64,000 nucleotides of DNA. It comes from Aedes albopictus. Lineage: Eukaryota; Arthropoda; Insecta; Diptera; Culicidae. The stretch spans positions 28,297,047 to 28,361,046 of the forward strand of contig NC_085138.1 in assembly GCF_035046485.1 (NCBI RefSeq), in the 5' to 3' direction. The notes under the pieces are model-generated. The model was given only the letters and a program-made list of their open reading frames with translations, was not told where the DNA came from and made no database searches. Shown here piece by piece: positions 35,626 through 46,340 of this stretch (its first letter is position 1; the number at the start of each line of letters is the position of its first letter). The translations under genes were made by a program, and so were the position numbers.

Positions 35626-35770
35626 AGTAACCTTAAGTAACTCTTTTTATGTCATGGACTGAGGGTGCCTAAATAAAAAAGTGCATAAAACAAGGAAGTT
35701 AAATTAAGTCAAGGCTTTAATAAGGAATCTTAGTTCGCGAGAACTGATTCTGCTTCTGGGCATTAAAGTT
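35626..35770. other. Short unclassified spacer
   Basis: Between the SINE tail and the minisatellite; nothing recognised. Confidence 0.4.
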
Positions 35771-36420
35771 GGACCAAGGTGGTTGCAAGAAAGCACCCCA
35801 ACCCCAGAGAGGGTTTCAAGGGGAATCAGGGGGTTGTTATAAGGGATTTCAGAGGCGCTTAAAATTTCGACAGGTTTAGTATGCGTTTCAATAGTATTAT
35901 GGGGATTTCAGGGACGATTCAAGGGACTTTAATCCTAGTAAGATGTTGGGGTCAATATGACCCAGAAAGCCACGCTAAGAGTACACTACGCCAACGGGGT
36001 GCGTCAACCCTAACATCTTATGAGGATTAAGGGAGATTCAAAGATGGTCTTGGGAGCGTTTCAGGAGTTTAAATGGCGTAACAAGAGGCTTCTGGGGCGT
36101 TTCGAGGCATTTAAGAGGCATTTTTAAGAATTGTGAAACGTTTCAAGGGCATAGCGAGAGGCTATTGATAGCATTTCAGGGGCGTTCCAAGGGGTTTTCG
36201 AATGCTTTGCAAGGGTTTCTAGAGCCTATTAAATGTGATTCAAGGGGTTTCAGGGATATTTCAAAGTTATTACGGGGATTCAGGTTTCAGGGGCGTCTCA
36301 AGGCATTTCAGGAGCTTCCCAAAGAGTATCAAGGGTTTTTATGAAGGGGTTCCAGAAGTTAAAAGGCGTTCAGGGGTATTTCAAAGAGATTACAGAGATT
36401 TTGAGATCGCTTTAATAGTA
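35771..36420 (+). repeat. 10-11-bp minisatellite, GGGGTTTCAAGG orientation
   Basis: Units of GGCGTTTCAGGG and GGGGATTTCAGG. It is the reverse complement of the array that follows at 36421, so orientation flips sharply near 36.42 kb. Confidence 0.85.
35939..36020. mobile_element. Small foldback MITE in minisatellite
   Basis: 82 bp with ends TAAGATGTTGGGG and CCCTAACATCTTA, containing GGGTCAATATGACCC. A related GTTGGGGTCATATATGACCC fragment sits at 38972-38992. Confidence 0.65.
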
Positions 36421-36960
36421 TGAAGTACCTCAGAGGCCGCCTGGAACTCCACTGAAACCCCGTGAGACCCCTTGAAACTCTCGAAATGTCCCTGAGGCTT
36501 CTAGGTACTTCCTGAGAGCCACTGAAACATTCCTGAGACCAACAGAGAGCCCTGGGACCTCTTGAAATGCCTTCGAAACCCTCCTAAACGCCCCTGAAAC
36601 TCCCTGGAACCCCTTGGGACCCTCTGGATTCACTGAACCACCCCTGAGGCCCCCTGAAATTCCCCCTTAAGACCAACTGAAACCCTCTGGCCCTTTATCT
36701 TTCTAAATCTGTCACGTTGGGAACAGCTTGCTGACATAATGTACGGGTTAACGGATGGTAAAACGCCACCGAAACCTCCTCAAATGCCCCTGAGACCCCC
36801 TGGAACGCCCATACGGTCCACTGAAACGCCCTGGAGACCTCATAGAACCGCCAGAAGTCTCCTAAGATTCCTTGAAGCGCTTCTGAGACCTCTTGTTATT
36901 TCCAAAAATATCTCTGAGATCTCCAGGTACCCCCTGAAACCCCCTTGGACCCCCTAACCC
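36421..36960 (-). repeat. 10-11-bp minisatellite, CCCCTGAAACTCC orientation
   Basis: CCTGAAACCCC-type units, interrupted at ~36690-36755 by non-repeat sequence. The frames 36430-36633 (GVSGAFRRVSK) and 36739-36957 (PPKPPQMPLRP) are repeat-derived. Confidence 0.87.
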
Positions 36961-37850
36961 TTTGAAGCCGGAATTTTTCCAAGCAATATTCAAAAGTTTT
37001 TTTCCTTATATTTTACTACTTTTGGTGCTCAACAGCATACAAACGGTAGAATATGATGTAGAATATTGTTTCTGGATATCCTTGGTCCACTCCTGTTTAT
37101 GAGTTTAGATCCTTCAGTCTACGGGTGTAACGGTAACTTCTTTCATTATACAAAGCAGCAATTTGTAATCTATCATGTCCAGTAAGTCTTTTGAAAGTTC
37201 AATAGATAGTATCAAATCAGTCGGAATATCCTAGGTCATCCAAACTGCTCTTGAGTTTAGATCTTACAGTCTGCGGGTGTTTAACGGTAACTTCTTTCAT
37301 TATACAAAACTACGATTTGTAGTCTATCATGTCCAGTAAGTCTTCTGAAAGTTCAATAAACACAATCAGCTCAGTCTGGATATCATCGGTCATCCAAACT
37401 GTTTTTGAGTTTCGATCCTAAAGTTTTCGGATGTAACGGTAACTTCTTTCATTATACAAAGCCACGATTTGTGGGCTATCATGTCCAGTAAGTCTTCTGA
37501 AAGTTCAATAGACGGTATCAGATCAGTCGGAATATTCTAGGGCATCCAAACTGTTCTTGAGTTAGATTCTGTAGTCTACGAGTGTAAGGGTAACTTCTTT
37601 CATTATACAAAGCCACTATTTGTAGTCTATCACATCCAGTAAGTCTTCAGATAGCACAATAAACAGTATAAGACAAATCGGGTTATCCTAAGTCATCCAA
37701 ACTGTTCTTGAGTTTAGATCCTCAAGTCCACGGGAGTAACGGTAACTTTTTTCATTATACAAAACAACGAAATGTAATCTATCATGTCCAGTCAATCTTC
37801 TGAATCTTCAACGGACATCATCAGATCAGCTGGGGTCATCCAAACTATTA
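36961..37850 (+). repeat. ~152-bp satellite array, group 2
   Basis: Five-plus units spaced 151-154 bp (CGGTAACTTCTTTCATTATA near 37131, 37285, 37437, 37588, 37740) with CTATCATGTCCAGTAAGTCT and CATCCAAACTGTTCTTGAGT. The order and form of the landmarks match the 31.7-33.3 kb array, so I infer one family. Confidence 0.88.
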
Positions 37851-38970
37851 TGATATTCAAAAACCTAGCACCTACAGCAATTGAAGTTTCTGTTTTGGCT
37901 ATATAGAGCTATGTTACATAGTTTATTATACTTACTGGAGCTAACAGAATATAATCAGAGACAATGACATAGTTTCGAGATATTCAGAATCGTACACACC
38001 GTCCTGCAATATACAGCGTGGAATCTACCATGGAATCTATAGCCGTAACGTTTTTGCTGTTTTGAGTAACATGACATTCTAAATCATTTATGTAGCGTTA
38101 ATAACAATTATGATTAAACTGAATCAAAAATTTTGCACAATGACTACAACGAATGCAGATTTCTAAAAATGAGGTTCATAAAATTTTAAACCACCTTGAA
38201 TATTTCAAATGTGCAGAACAATGGCTACTAGTCTTAGAAGAATATTAGTAAATATGGTAGACCTGAAGCTATGATCTCCGGAGTAGTTTGGTTGATGTGG
38301 AATATCTTAAAAGTATCTTGGAATGACTCATGCAATGCCAGGAGGATTGCACATAACAATTGGATGTTCATTGTGAACAGTTCATTGTGAGAAGAAGTAC
38401 TGTAATTTCGGAACAGTTTGGACGACCCTGAATGTCCCAAAGGTTTATAATAATGTCTAGTAGACTTTAGGTTGGTCCAGTAACCGCTCCTGATTATGCA
38501 ACGTTACTCAGTATATCAGACATGGCCGCTGTTACGAGTGTTGGCCTGAAGTTCGGAACTCCAAGGTAGTTTGGCTGACCTGGAATATCCCTATAGTGTC
38601 TATAGGACATTAAAGGTTTCAAGAACTTCACGCAACCTAGTAGATAATGCAATGCTATAATTTATGGCGAAATCACATGACATTATTCTTGTTGATTTGA
38701 AGGACTTCACTTTTAGACAGTTTGGAACACCTAGAACATCCCAGAAAATAAAACACCTTTTGATATGCTTGATGATGGTTGAATGGATACATATGAACGT
38801 TAACCGTATCCAAATTCCGCTTTAAGAACAACTGGTGTGTCAATTATTTAGTTTCTACATTCTTCATAGTATTTAGGATGTTCTAGGTTGTCAATCAAGT
38901 CTTAATTTGCAACAACTTTGCCGAAAACAGTGTTCTGTTTTATAAAATTTGTGAATTTATACAGCCGTTT
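37851..38970 (+). repeat. Degenerate tandem-like sequence
   Basis: Loosely recurring CCTGGAATATCCC, GTCTAGTAGACTTTAGG and AGTTTGGACGACC-type blocks about 100-150 bp apart. Probably old satellite, too diverged to define a unit by eye. Confidence 0.45.
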
Positions 38971-39000
38971 CTATGTTGGGGTCATATATGACCCCTCCGG

Positions 39001-39480
39001 CTCCTGAGGGTTAAACACCTAACGCCGCTGAGACTTTTGAGACCTACAGGAACCCTCTGAGATCCCTTGAAACGCTCCTGAAGTACCCTCTGAAACTTCC
39101 TGAAACGCTCCGTCAGGTACGCCCCTGGAACCACTGGAAACCCTCTGGAACCCTATGAAAAGCCCTCAAGACTCCCTGAAGCGCCCCTAAGAACTTCTGG
39201 TACGTTCCTGAGAGTTACAAGATCCCTCTGAGACCCCCTGAATCGCTCCTAAGACCACCAGGTACCCTTTGAAACGCTTCTGGAACTTTCCTAAAACCCC
39301 ATGGAACCCCTTGAAAAGTTCCTAAGATCCCCTGAAGTGCCCCTGCGACACTCTGAAACTCCTTGACCTTCCTTGAGAGGACACCAAGACCCCTTTAAAC
39401 GCCCCGAGATCTACTTGTACCCTTTGAAACCCCCTAGAGCTATTTCGAACGGCCTCTGCAACCTCCCTTCGCTCTCCCCT
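39001..39480 (-). repeat. 10-11-bp minisatellite (CCCTGAAACGCTCC)
   Basis: Same unit family and orientation as 36421-36960. Confidence 0.85.
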
Positions 39481-39884
39481 ATAAACGGATAAACATACGC
39501 CTTACCTCTCGGCTATTCCACCAAGTTAAGAGGTTGGAGATATGAAATAGGCTCTGCTTCAGTTGAGGCGTAGTGCCATAACAAAGAAGAAGAACTTTTT
39601 CCTACAGTTAGTGGGTCCACAACAGGATCAGCCACCACATGTATCAAGTTAGCATAGCTTACTTGGGACAACTACATATGCTGCACACGGCAGTTTATGG
39701 GTCAGCTTCCACTCGGATTGTGGCAGACGCACCGGCGCAGTCTTGTGCTCCACGCCATAGGAAATCATCGCATATCGTTCTGACCCGTATCACCTTATTT
39801 TCTTCAGTAAAAATCCTTTGTATTCTCAAACCCAATTGAACCCTTACGAACAGTCGTTGTTTAATCACAGACAAACAGAGGTAC
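39481..39884. other. Unclassified sequence with a SINE-like tail
   Basis: 39560-39595 (GAGGCGTAGTGCCATAAC, AAGAAGAAGAAC) resembles a SINE 3' end. Otherwise no recognised feature. Confidence 0.35.
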
Positions 39885-39960
39885 TGCCGTTCTACGCATA
39901 ATTGTCGCATGTTATATGGAATTCCCATATAACATGGGACAATTAGGCGTAGAACGGCAG
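39885..39960. mobile_element. Small palindromic MITE (CTGCCGTTCTACGC family, copy 1)
   Basis: 76-bp near-palindrome: CTGCCGTTCTACGCATAATT ... GGCGTAGAACGGCAG around GGAATTCCCAT. The second copy is at 42788-42866. Confidence 0.82.
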
Positions 39961-40220
39961 CGTAACTCTTAGCAAAAAAAAAAAATTTTTTGTGTCTCTT
40001 TCACAAACGCGCTGCCACCTTTTGGTAGAACCGCGCGAGACTCTGTGGGCTTGATGGACTGCGATTTTATGTTTCCTCCTCTTTCCAGAAGAGTTGATAG
40101 AAGTTCAGCAAATTTTAGTTCTTCTATATCGTTACAAATCAATGGAATGCTCAACAGTAGGTGATTGGTGAGTTCAAAGTTTTATAATGTTGTGCTTGTG
40201 ACCGATATTGATGTTTTCAT
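39961..40220. other. Unclassified spacer
   Basis: Non-tandem; nothing recognised. Confidence 0.35.
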
Positions 40221-40490
40221 CTTCAGTTAGCCTAGTGGTTAAGGCTATGGATCGCCAATCCGGAGATTGCGGATTAGATTCCCGTTTTGGTCGGGAAACT
40301 TTTCTCGACTCCCTGGGTATTGTATATCATTGTCCTTGCCTCACAATATACAAAAAAATCTTGCAATGGCAGGTAAAGAATGCCCTTCAATTAATAACTG
40401 TGGAAGTGCTCAAAAGAACACTAAGTTGAAGCGAGGCAGGCCAAGTTCCAGTCGGGACGTCGAGTCACAGAGAATAGAAGAAGAATCTTT
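40221..40490 (+). mobile_element. tRNA-derived SINE with GAAGAA tail
   Basis: A-box TTAGCCTAGTGGTTAAGG and a B-box-like GGATTAGATTCCC, then a body with AATAACTGTGGAAGTGCTCA and GCGAGGCAGGCCAAG, ending AGAAGAAGAA. Reverse-strand partial copies are at 52566-52650 (tail) and 53583-53731 (head). Confidence 0.82.
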
Positions 40491-42787
40491 TTGGTATGCA
40501 TAAACTGGAATGGTTTACCTATATTACCACCAATTATCTGGTGGTCACCATTACATCGTTGATCAGCAAATGTCTCTTTGGTCGGCGCAACTTCATGATG
40601 CACGCTATTTGCCGTTACATAAAATCTCCACATATCGTTCAGATTTGATCAAGTTTAAGCTTCAGCTATCATTTTCTCTTCATACTACAGTGGACGTTCG
40701 ATAAGTGTTACGGATTTCAGCTGGTGGTTTTGAATAATAACGAATAAAAGTTCAAATTAGCCATTTCTACACATGATTGCTTCGGCCATGTCCATACTAT
40801 TATATGGAGAATTATAGTATAATCTACCCAGTACAAAACCAGCTCCTCCGTGGCAGCTCAATCACGAACAGTGCGCATAAAACACGCCTCCTGCGATTTG
40901 TTTGCATAAAGCTCGGCCGCATAATGACCTTCAATAAAACCCAATCACATAATTCAAGCAAGTGAGCAATTTACGACGCCACATTCTTTCTTTGCCCCCT
41001 TGCATGCATCGAAGACCAAATTGCGCTGGGACTGGCTGGAGATGTGCATGTGAGTGCATCCACACCAATCAAGGTCTTCATACTCTCTGTGTCGGTATTG
41101 CATTTCTGATCCACGCGGAAAATGATTCGTATCATAGAGATTGCGGCAGAAGGAGGCGCACCACACAAAACCACGAGATAAATGACTATCGGCAATAAAA
41201 ACGAGTCACTCTGCGATGGCCGTGGGGCACACGAAAAAGCAGCTGATGCTGGGTTCGCAATCTGTGCGATGCAACAATGTTGCAGCGCACCCAGAGCATC
41301 ATTCCATCTGCAAGCGACCATAATGCAATGAATGGGGCAATAACGCCCTTCGTATTCTTCCGTCCGATCGGGATTGCTAAGACGTGGCCGGCGTTGCTCG
41401 GTGCCGCTGTCACGATTCCTGTTGTTTTGTTGTTTGGCGGAATCGCTATCCAAGAAGGCCAGCTCTTTCTTGTGCACCCATTGCCGCTGCCAGAAGAAAC
41501 CATAAGACATCAAATTGCGATCGAGGAAAATTAACCCTCTTTTTGCTTCTGAGTTTTCTGGGCTTTGATGGAATGATTGAAAAAGAAGGGGAAGCCTGCC
41601 CGTGTCGTTTGATAACAACTGCAAGGCAGATGCAAGAAGGAAAAAAAGTTGATCGCTGTAATTAATATGGCTTGCTAAAAACCAGGTTATGGCCGCCTCA
41701 ATCATGATGAAGCAAAGGTATCAAATTCGATTGCCATTCATTAGTTCGGCATCGATAGAGCCATAAAACGAGGGGGTAAAGCGATGGACCTCTGGTTAAC
41801 GAGGGGGTAAGTTGCCGCCTGACGACACAAGTAGGCGGCGGCCGGTGGGCGGTCGATATCGATCGATCTTTCGATCAGCCAGCGGACCGGTTTGGTTCGA
41901 ACGAACGAAAGGATTCTCCATGCGATGGCGAAGAAACGAAAAAATAATCGAGGTAGGGCATGGAAAAAATGGGATCAGTGCAGGGTAGCGCAGTGCCTGC
42001 TTGTCTGATGGAGATTAGCGAAAATTGAAGGGTGAAGAGAAAACCACCAACAATTTCCGCCGAACCGGCAGAATTGTGTTTTATGGAGAAAGCATTGTCG
42101 TGTCGAGTTTCTGGGCTAATTTATTTCTGTTTATCCTGTATAAGTAATAAAAATGGGTTTAATATAAATGCATATGTTTATGCAGAAAAGCTGAAGTTAA
42201 AGATAAACTAGATTGCTTATTTGTTTTACCTATGCATATAAAACTTTTAAGATTATCAATGTCCAAATTATAAAAGTAACAGAACTAAACTACTTGAATA
42301 CACACATATGTACTTAAAAAAAATACAACTTACCTATCACCTGTTGTTGAGCATTCCATTTATTTGTTCCAATAAAGAATAGGGACAACTGACAGAATTC
42401 CTATGGATTCATCTAAAAAAAGAGAAAGGTAAAAAATTACGTTAGTTTTTTAAATACAGATTTCCTTCGTTAGTTAGAAAATCGTCGAATATACTGGAAC
42501 TTCATCTTACTTAATTCGCGAATCAAAAATTCCGTCATCAAATTAAGAAAAAGCTGCGCCACCAATATCCCATCCACTTTGTCAAATCTGCAAAACCACT
42601 TTAGAGCAACCAACCACCCATCCAAACCGAGCGCCGAGCCGTCATCGAAGCAGGCCATAAAATAAAACGAAACAGCACCAACCACCCACCTTCCCAACAA
42701 AACAACAACACTTCTTCACACGAGTTGCATTCCCAATCGAAGCAGGCTGGGTGCTCAAAAACTTGCTTTTACTCTGCTGAGTGCTGA
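40491..42787. other. Low-repeat island
   Basis: About 2.3 kb with little tandem or palindromic structure. The longest non-repeat open frame in the window is here on the minus strand, 40971-41705 (244 codons), but it has no recognised domain, and overlapping frames on the other strand (41277-41534, 41384-41665) suggest a compositional cause. It could be a lineage-specific gene but I cannot support that. 41830-41890 is GC-rich with GATCGATCGAT-like palindromes. Confidence 0.4.
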
Positions 42788-42866
42788 ACTGCCGTTCTAT
42801 GTATAATTGTCTCATGTTATATAGGATTCCCATATAACATGGGACAATTGAGCGTAGAACGGCAGT
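42788..42866. mobile_element. Small palindromic MITE (CTGCCGTTCTA family, copy 2)
   Basis: 79-bp near-palindrome ACTGCCGTTCTATGTATAAT ... GCGTAGAACGGCAGT. Differs from copy 1 at a few sites. Confidence 0.82.
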
Positions 42867-43807
42867 GAATCGGATGATAAAAAGAAACTGTCAGAGTGAC
42901 ACTTTTTCATCCGGATCGGCACTGAGTGGATGAAACCGGCACGGCGACTGCACCAAGCATTGCAAAACTAATTAACATCATCGCGGATTATCTGTTTTGT
43001 TGGCTTTCTCTTATAGACACTCGCGAGTATTTGAACTTCATTAATATTTTGCGTTGACAAACAGACGTAATGGTGTTCAAAAGTTCGCAGTTGCCATAAA
43101 AATGTTGAAATAAGTTGGAATTGTTGAATTTATACTGTAAAAGTTAAAAACAAATGCTGAAACCCAATGATGTTTGACGTTTCAAACTAGCGCCATCTAT
43201 TGACCAAAACTGAAGACTGATATTCGAAAGATTTTATACAACCCACAGATAGCAAGTATCACGTCTTTTTGTCTGTGATCTTGGAGCACTTCATAGCTTC
43301 TAAAAGGGAAGCTTTCCAGATCGGTATCCACTGTGCAGAAGTTGTCACCAAGTCACCCAATTCCTTTCTTCAACTGAAGATAAGCCCTCCTGAGATGGGC
43401 CGACTCGGTACCGCAGGAAGGTCCAAATACTTGGTGAACCTGTTTTAGAGCTTAAGCCTAACGGGAGAATGCACAGTAAGTGCAGCAGTGGACGCACTTA
43501 CAGGCGCGCAGCGCAGTCAATAACGATATCAATAACAGTTTGTCACCGGCAAATATTGACCGGACAGCAGCGCGGAACGGGCGTCTGCCCGCTTCTAACG
43601 GGGAGCTAAGCTCTCTGCATGTACGAGGTTAGATATGCCTTCTGGGAATGTTGTCTTCGCCTAACAACCACGGAGTTAAAGACCAATGTGCGCAAAATTT
43701 GCATACTACATTGGTCGTCCGATAGCTTGAAGATTGCACTATATATTTTTGCTTAGAGGAAAACGCTTCCAGATGCTTTTGTAGTCATAACCAGTCACAA
43801 CGATGCT
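42867..43807. other. Unclassified, possibly TE-derived
   Basis: Non-tandem. 43440-43700 is GC-richer with inverted TTCTAACGGGGAGCTAAGC-like structure and could be untranslated sequence of a non-LTR element. No coding frame is seen. Confidence 0.3.
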
Positions 43808-44236
43808 GGGTCATTAGGCCGAATGGTCATTAGACCGAATGGTCATCAGGACGAATTGAAAGTTAGCCGTTGTTTTTACCTTTTTCAACGATGTTTGACA
43901 AAAACTAGTTTAACAATGGAACTAGAAAGAATAGCCTATGTTTTAAAGAAGGAAAAATTTATGAATTGAATATCAGCAGTTTCAGCGCCAAAAACTATTT
44001 CAGCAATGATACTAGAAAGAACAGCCTATATTTAAAAGAAGGAAAAATTCATGGGTAAAATATCAGTAGATTCAGCATCAATAAAGTATCTTCGTGCCTG
44101 TCACACGATACACACATGCAAAATGGTCATTTGCAGAGGAAGCTCTCAGTTAATAAGCTGAGAAGTAGGCTTTGTCTCAGTGGGGACGTAACGGCAAGAA
44201 GAAGACCCAATGACCATTCGGCCGAATGGCCTGACA
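43808..44236. mobile_element. GGCCGAATGGTCATT inverted-repeat element
   Basis: Left end GGGTCATTAGGCCGAATGG and right end CCATTCGGCCGAATGGCC-type sequence are inverted. The interior has an 84-bp tandem duplication (about 43908-44080, ACTAGAAAGAAYAGCCTATR) and a SINE 3' fragment. Confidence 0.65.
44085..44204 (+). mobile_element. Feilai-like SINE, 3' fragment
   Basis: AGTATCTTCGTGCCTGTCAC, ACACATGCAAAATGGTCATT, then AGCTGAGAAGTAGGCTTTGT and GGGGACGTAACGGCAAGAAG. Matches the 3' domain of 34138-34405 but lacks the tRNA head. Confidence 0.75.
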
Positions 44237-44333
44237 CCAGTCACAACAAACCCCAAGCGGTAAATCGTTTATTATTTGTGTCAATTCTAAAACAAAACCA
44301 GGATGATTTTCATTCAGTAGGATGCAGTAGAAT

Positions 44334-44715
44334 CACAGACAAACAGACATGCTACTCAAATCTAAATCATCGCACGATTTAACGGTAATTTTGAAAATAA
44401 AGTGTAGTTCAGACTGTGCACGCATGTGTCATGGTGGCGCTGCTGTGCCTACATCACCTTTCAATTTTGGAGAGAAATGAACGCGACGCCGATCAATGTT
44501 TACATAAAATGACTCAATCATGAACTTTCATTCATGTTTTTTGAATGGATGACGCCACGGGGGAGTCGTCACCTGCTAAATTGTTACATCGAGCCGAGGG
44601 AAACAACACCTGCAAATGAATGCTTCGGATTGAGCATTATAGAGGGTGCTAGTGAGATGCCAAACGATGTTTTTGAAGCCAATTTCTTCTGAGTAATATG
44701 TCTGTTTGTCTGTGC
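44334..44715. mobile_element. hAT-like MITE (CACAGACAAACAGACAT ends), copy 1
   Basis: Ends CACAGACAAACAGACATGC and ATATGTCTGTTTGTCTGTG; body shared with 53734-54113 and 62922-63514 in inverted order. The target duplication is not evident in this copy. Confidence 0.8.
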
Positions 44716-44716
44716 T

Positions 44717-44926
44717 TTTAAATTAGAAAAACTGCTCGACACTGCTTCACGCTTTTACTCAGTTTTGTGATCAAAAGAAATCGTATAACTAACTGTTTGA
44801 CCGATTTGGCAGTAAATTTCTACGGTGACTGCCATTTGAACTGTCATTTCTTCCCAACTGCGTACTGCGATCAAAGAAAAGCGATTTTTTGGTCGGTTCA
44901 GGCAAGTAATTTCTTATGCATCAAGA
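44717..44926. repeat. Dispersed repeat, AGAAATCG/CTTATGCATCAA block
   Basis: Contains GTCATTTCTTCCCAACTGCG and ATTTCTTATGCATCAA. Its reverse complement is at about 52838-52990, inside the second AGTCCTGTTCAA foldback. Class unknown. Confidence 0.6.
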
Positions 44927-44928
44927 TA

Positions 44929-45863
44929 CCGTATGCGTGATAATGTTTGCACCATCGTCAAATAAAATTCCAGTTTGACTTGTGAAGACAATGTATTGTT
45001 TTTTTTTTTGCAGGCATTTATGCTATTACTTATATCCTAGTAGGCTGTGAATAAAAAGTGTTGGTTTTCTTAGTTTTACACTTGCATAATGACTAAGTGG
45101 CAACCTAGCTCGTGATTCGTCCACGCGCAAATGTCGAAAAGTATCCGTGGTAGTGTCAAAGTCAAGATTAACAATTTTTGAATTTATTTTTTTATTTTGA
45201 CATTGCATATTGGTGTAGACATTGGCACACAAACAAAAGTTATGATAACTATTGATTCTGGAATTTGGTACGGATCGATAGTTTTTCGGAAATCGAGAAA
45301 AACGGAGGTTGCGTTCGGGCAAATTCAAGACTTTCTTATATGGCGCTACTCGTAGCTCCTGGATGCCATTGGTAATAATGTAAGTTTTTTTTCTATGGTC
45401 GAAGGATCATAAAGGCCACCGTTATTTTCCTTTTCGATATGCCATGCCGTTAAGTCGCTGATTTCGCGTTTCTTTGCCATTTTTCTCATTGAGCGCATAT
45501 AATTCACCCAAATCTTATTTTTGGTGGCAGCGATAGCTTTCTTAATCCATGTTAACATTGGACGACCAGTGGACACCTTCGGGAATAGTTGCCCTTGCTT
45601 TTTTTCGGTCTAAAACTGTTTTACGGTTCTCCTGAACACTCCTGAAATGTCTTTTTTAACATTTGCGCGTGGACAAGTCCCGACTACCGCTGCTACCCCT
45701 ACATGGTGCAAATTTTAAACTTAAGAAATCGGATTTTTTTACCCGCAACCTACTGTGATATGAGTTAGAGCTTACGTACATGCAATAAAAACCAAGACAT
45801 TGTGTGTACAGGTGATATGGGTACCTTATTTGTACGATGGTGCAAACATTATCACGCATACGG
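44929..45863 (-). mobile_element. TA-flanked element carrying an ORF (copy 1)
   Basis: 935-bp element with ends CCGTATGCGTGATAATGTTT and AAACATTATCACGCATACGG, inverted over ~30 bp, and TA on each side. It is almost collinear with 51326-52428 and carries one conserved minus-strand ORF. The length is short for a full transposase, so it is probably non-autonomous and TA-targeting. Confidence 0.88.
45346..45576 (-). CDS. Conserved 76-aa ORF of the TA-flanked element (copy 1)
   Basis: Lys/Arg-rich peptide containing TKNKIWVNYMRSMRKMAKK and ending LPMASRSYE. The homologous ORF at 51911-52141 differs at only six of 76 residues and ends at the same stop. The frame can be extended ~12 codons upstream to an in-frame TAG, just before which both copies read CAGTYTTAG, like a splice acceptor, so this may be a captured exon. 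I do not recognise the family; it is not an obvious transposase. Coding status is unproven. Confidence 0.4.
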   Translation of the reverse strand: MSTGRPMLTWIKKAIAATKNKIWVNYMRSMRKMAKKREISDLTAWHIEKENNGGLYDPSTIEKKLTLLPMASRSYE

Positions 45864-46085
45864 TAGGCTGCCAAATTCCTTCTGCACGGCAATGAAACCC
45901 AAAATTAGAGAAGGTTTGGACTCTCCAGAGATCCATAATTGTTTCGGGAGAAATTTTTTCAGCAATTCCTTTGGAAATTTGTCAAACAATTCTTTTGGGA
46001 ATTTTTCCTGAATTCTATCGGTATATTCTTTAAAAATTTCTTCGAACAGCTGGGAGGATTTTCGGCGTAGCAGTCGCAATTGCAA
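45864..46085 (-). repeat. Minisatellite-like block related to 49552-49760
   Basis: AATGAAACCCAAAATTA, CTTTGGAAATTTGTCAAAC and GGTATATTCTTTRAAAATTT are shared in order with 49552-49760, so the two are diverged duplicates of an AT-rich reverse-orientation minisatellite block. Confidence 0.65.
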
Positions 46086-46180
46086 TCAAACGATCAGATA
46101 TTCTCCTTCATCCGACGTTTCGATGTGTATTACATCTTCTTCAGGGTATTAGAAGTGTTAATCGCTTTCGTTTTGAAAGG
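46086..46180 (-). mobile_element. Possible Penelope-like element 3' fragment
   Basis: On the minus strand CCCTGAAGAAGATGTAATAC is followed by ACATCGAAACGTCGGATGAAG. A CTGAAGA...GAAAC layout around a short hairpin (GATGT/ACATC) is a recurrent motif of Penelope-like elements and resembles a hammerhead core with one extra A. No RT frame lies nearby. This is inference. Confidence 0.35.
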
Positions 46181-46340
46181 CTTTGTGGAAGCATAATCCG
46201 TCCGAAAACTATTTTAAAAAACGTTGGAATCGACTTCTTGAACACTAGTTATGTTTTTGCAGAATTCGGTTCGCACCTCTAACAACACTACTAACGGCTA
46301 CCAGGTGTCCAGATACCTCAGTCGATAGCTGTCTCCAAAT
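46181..46340. other. Unclassified spacer
   Basis: Nothing recognised. Confidence 0.35.

Noticed and set aside
40971..41705. 244-codon minus-strand protein gene
   Set aside because: Longest non-repeat frame, but no domain, and long frames overlap it on the other strand. Kept only as a note inside the low-repeat island.
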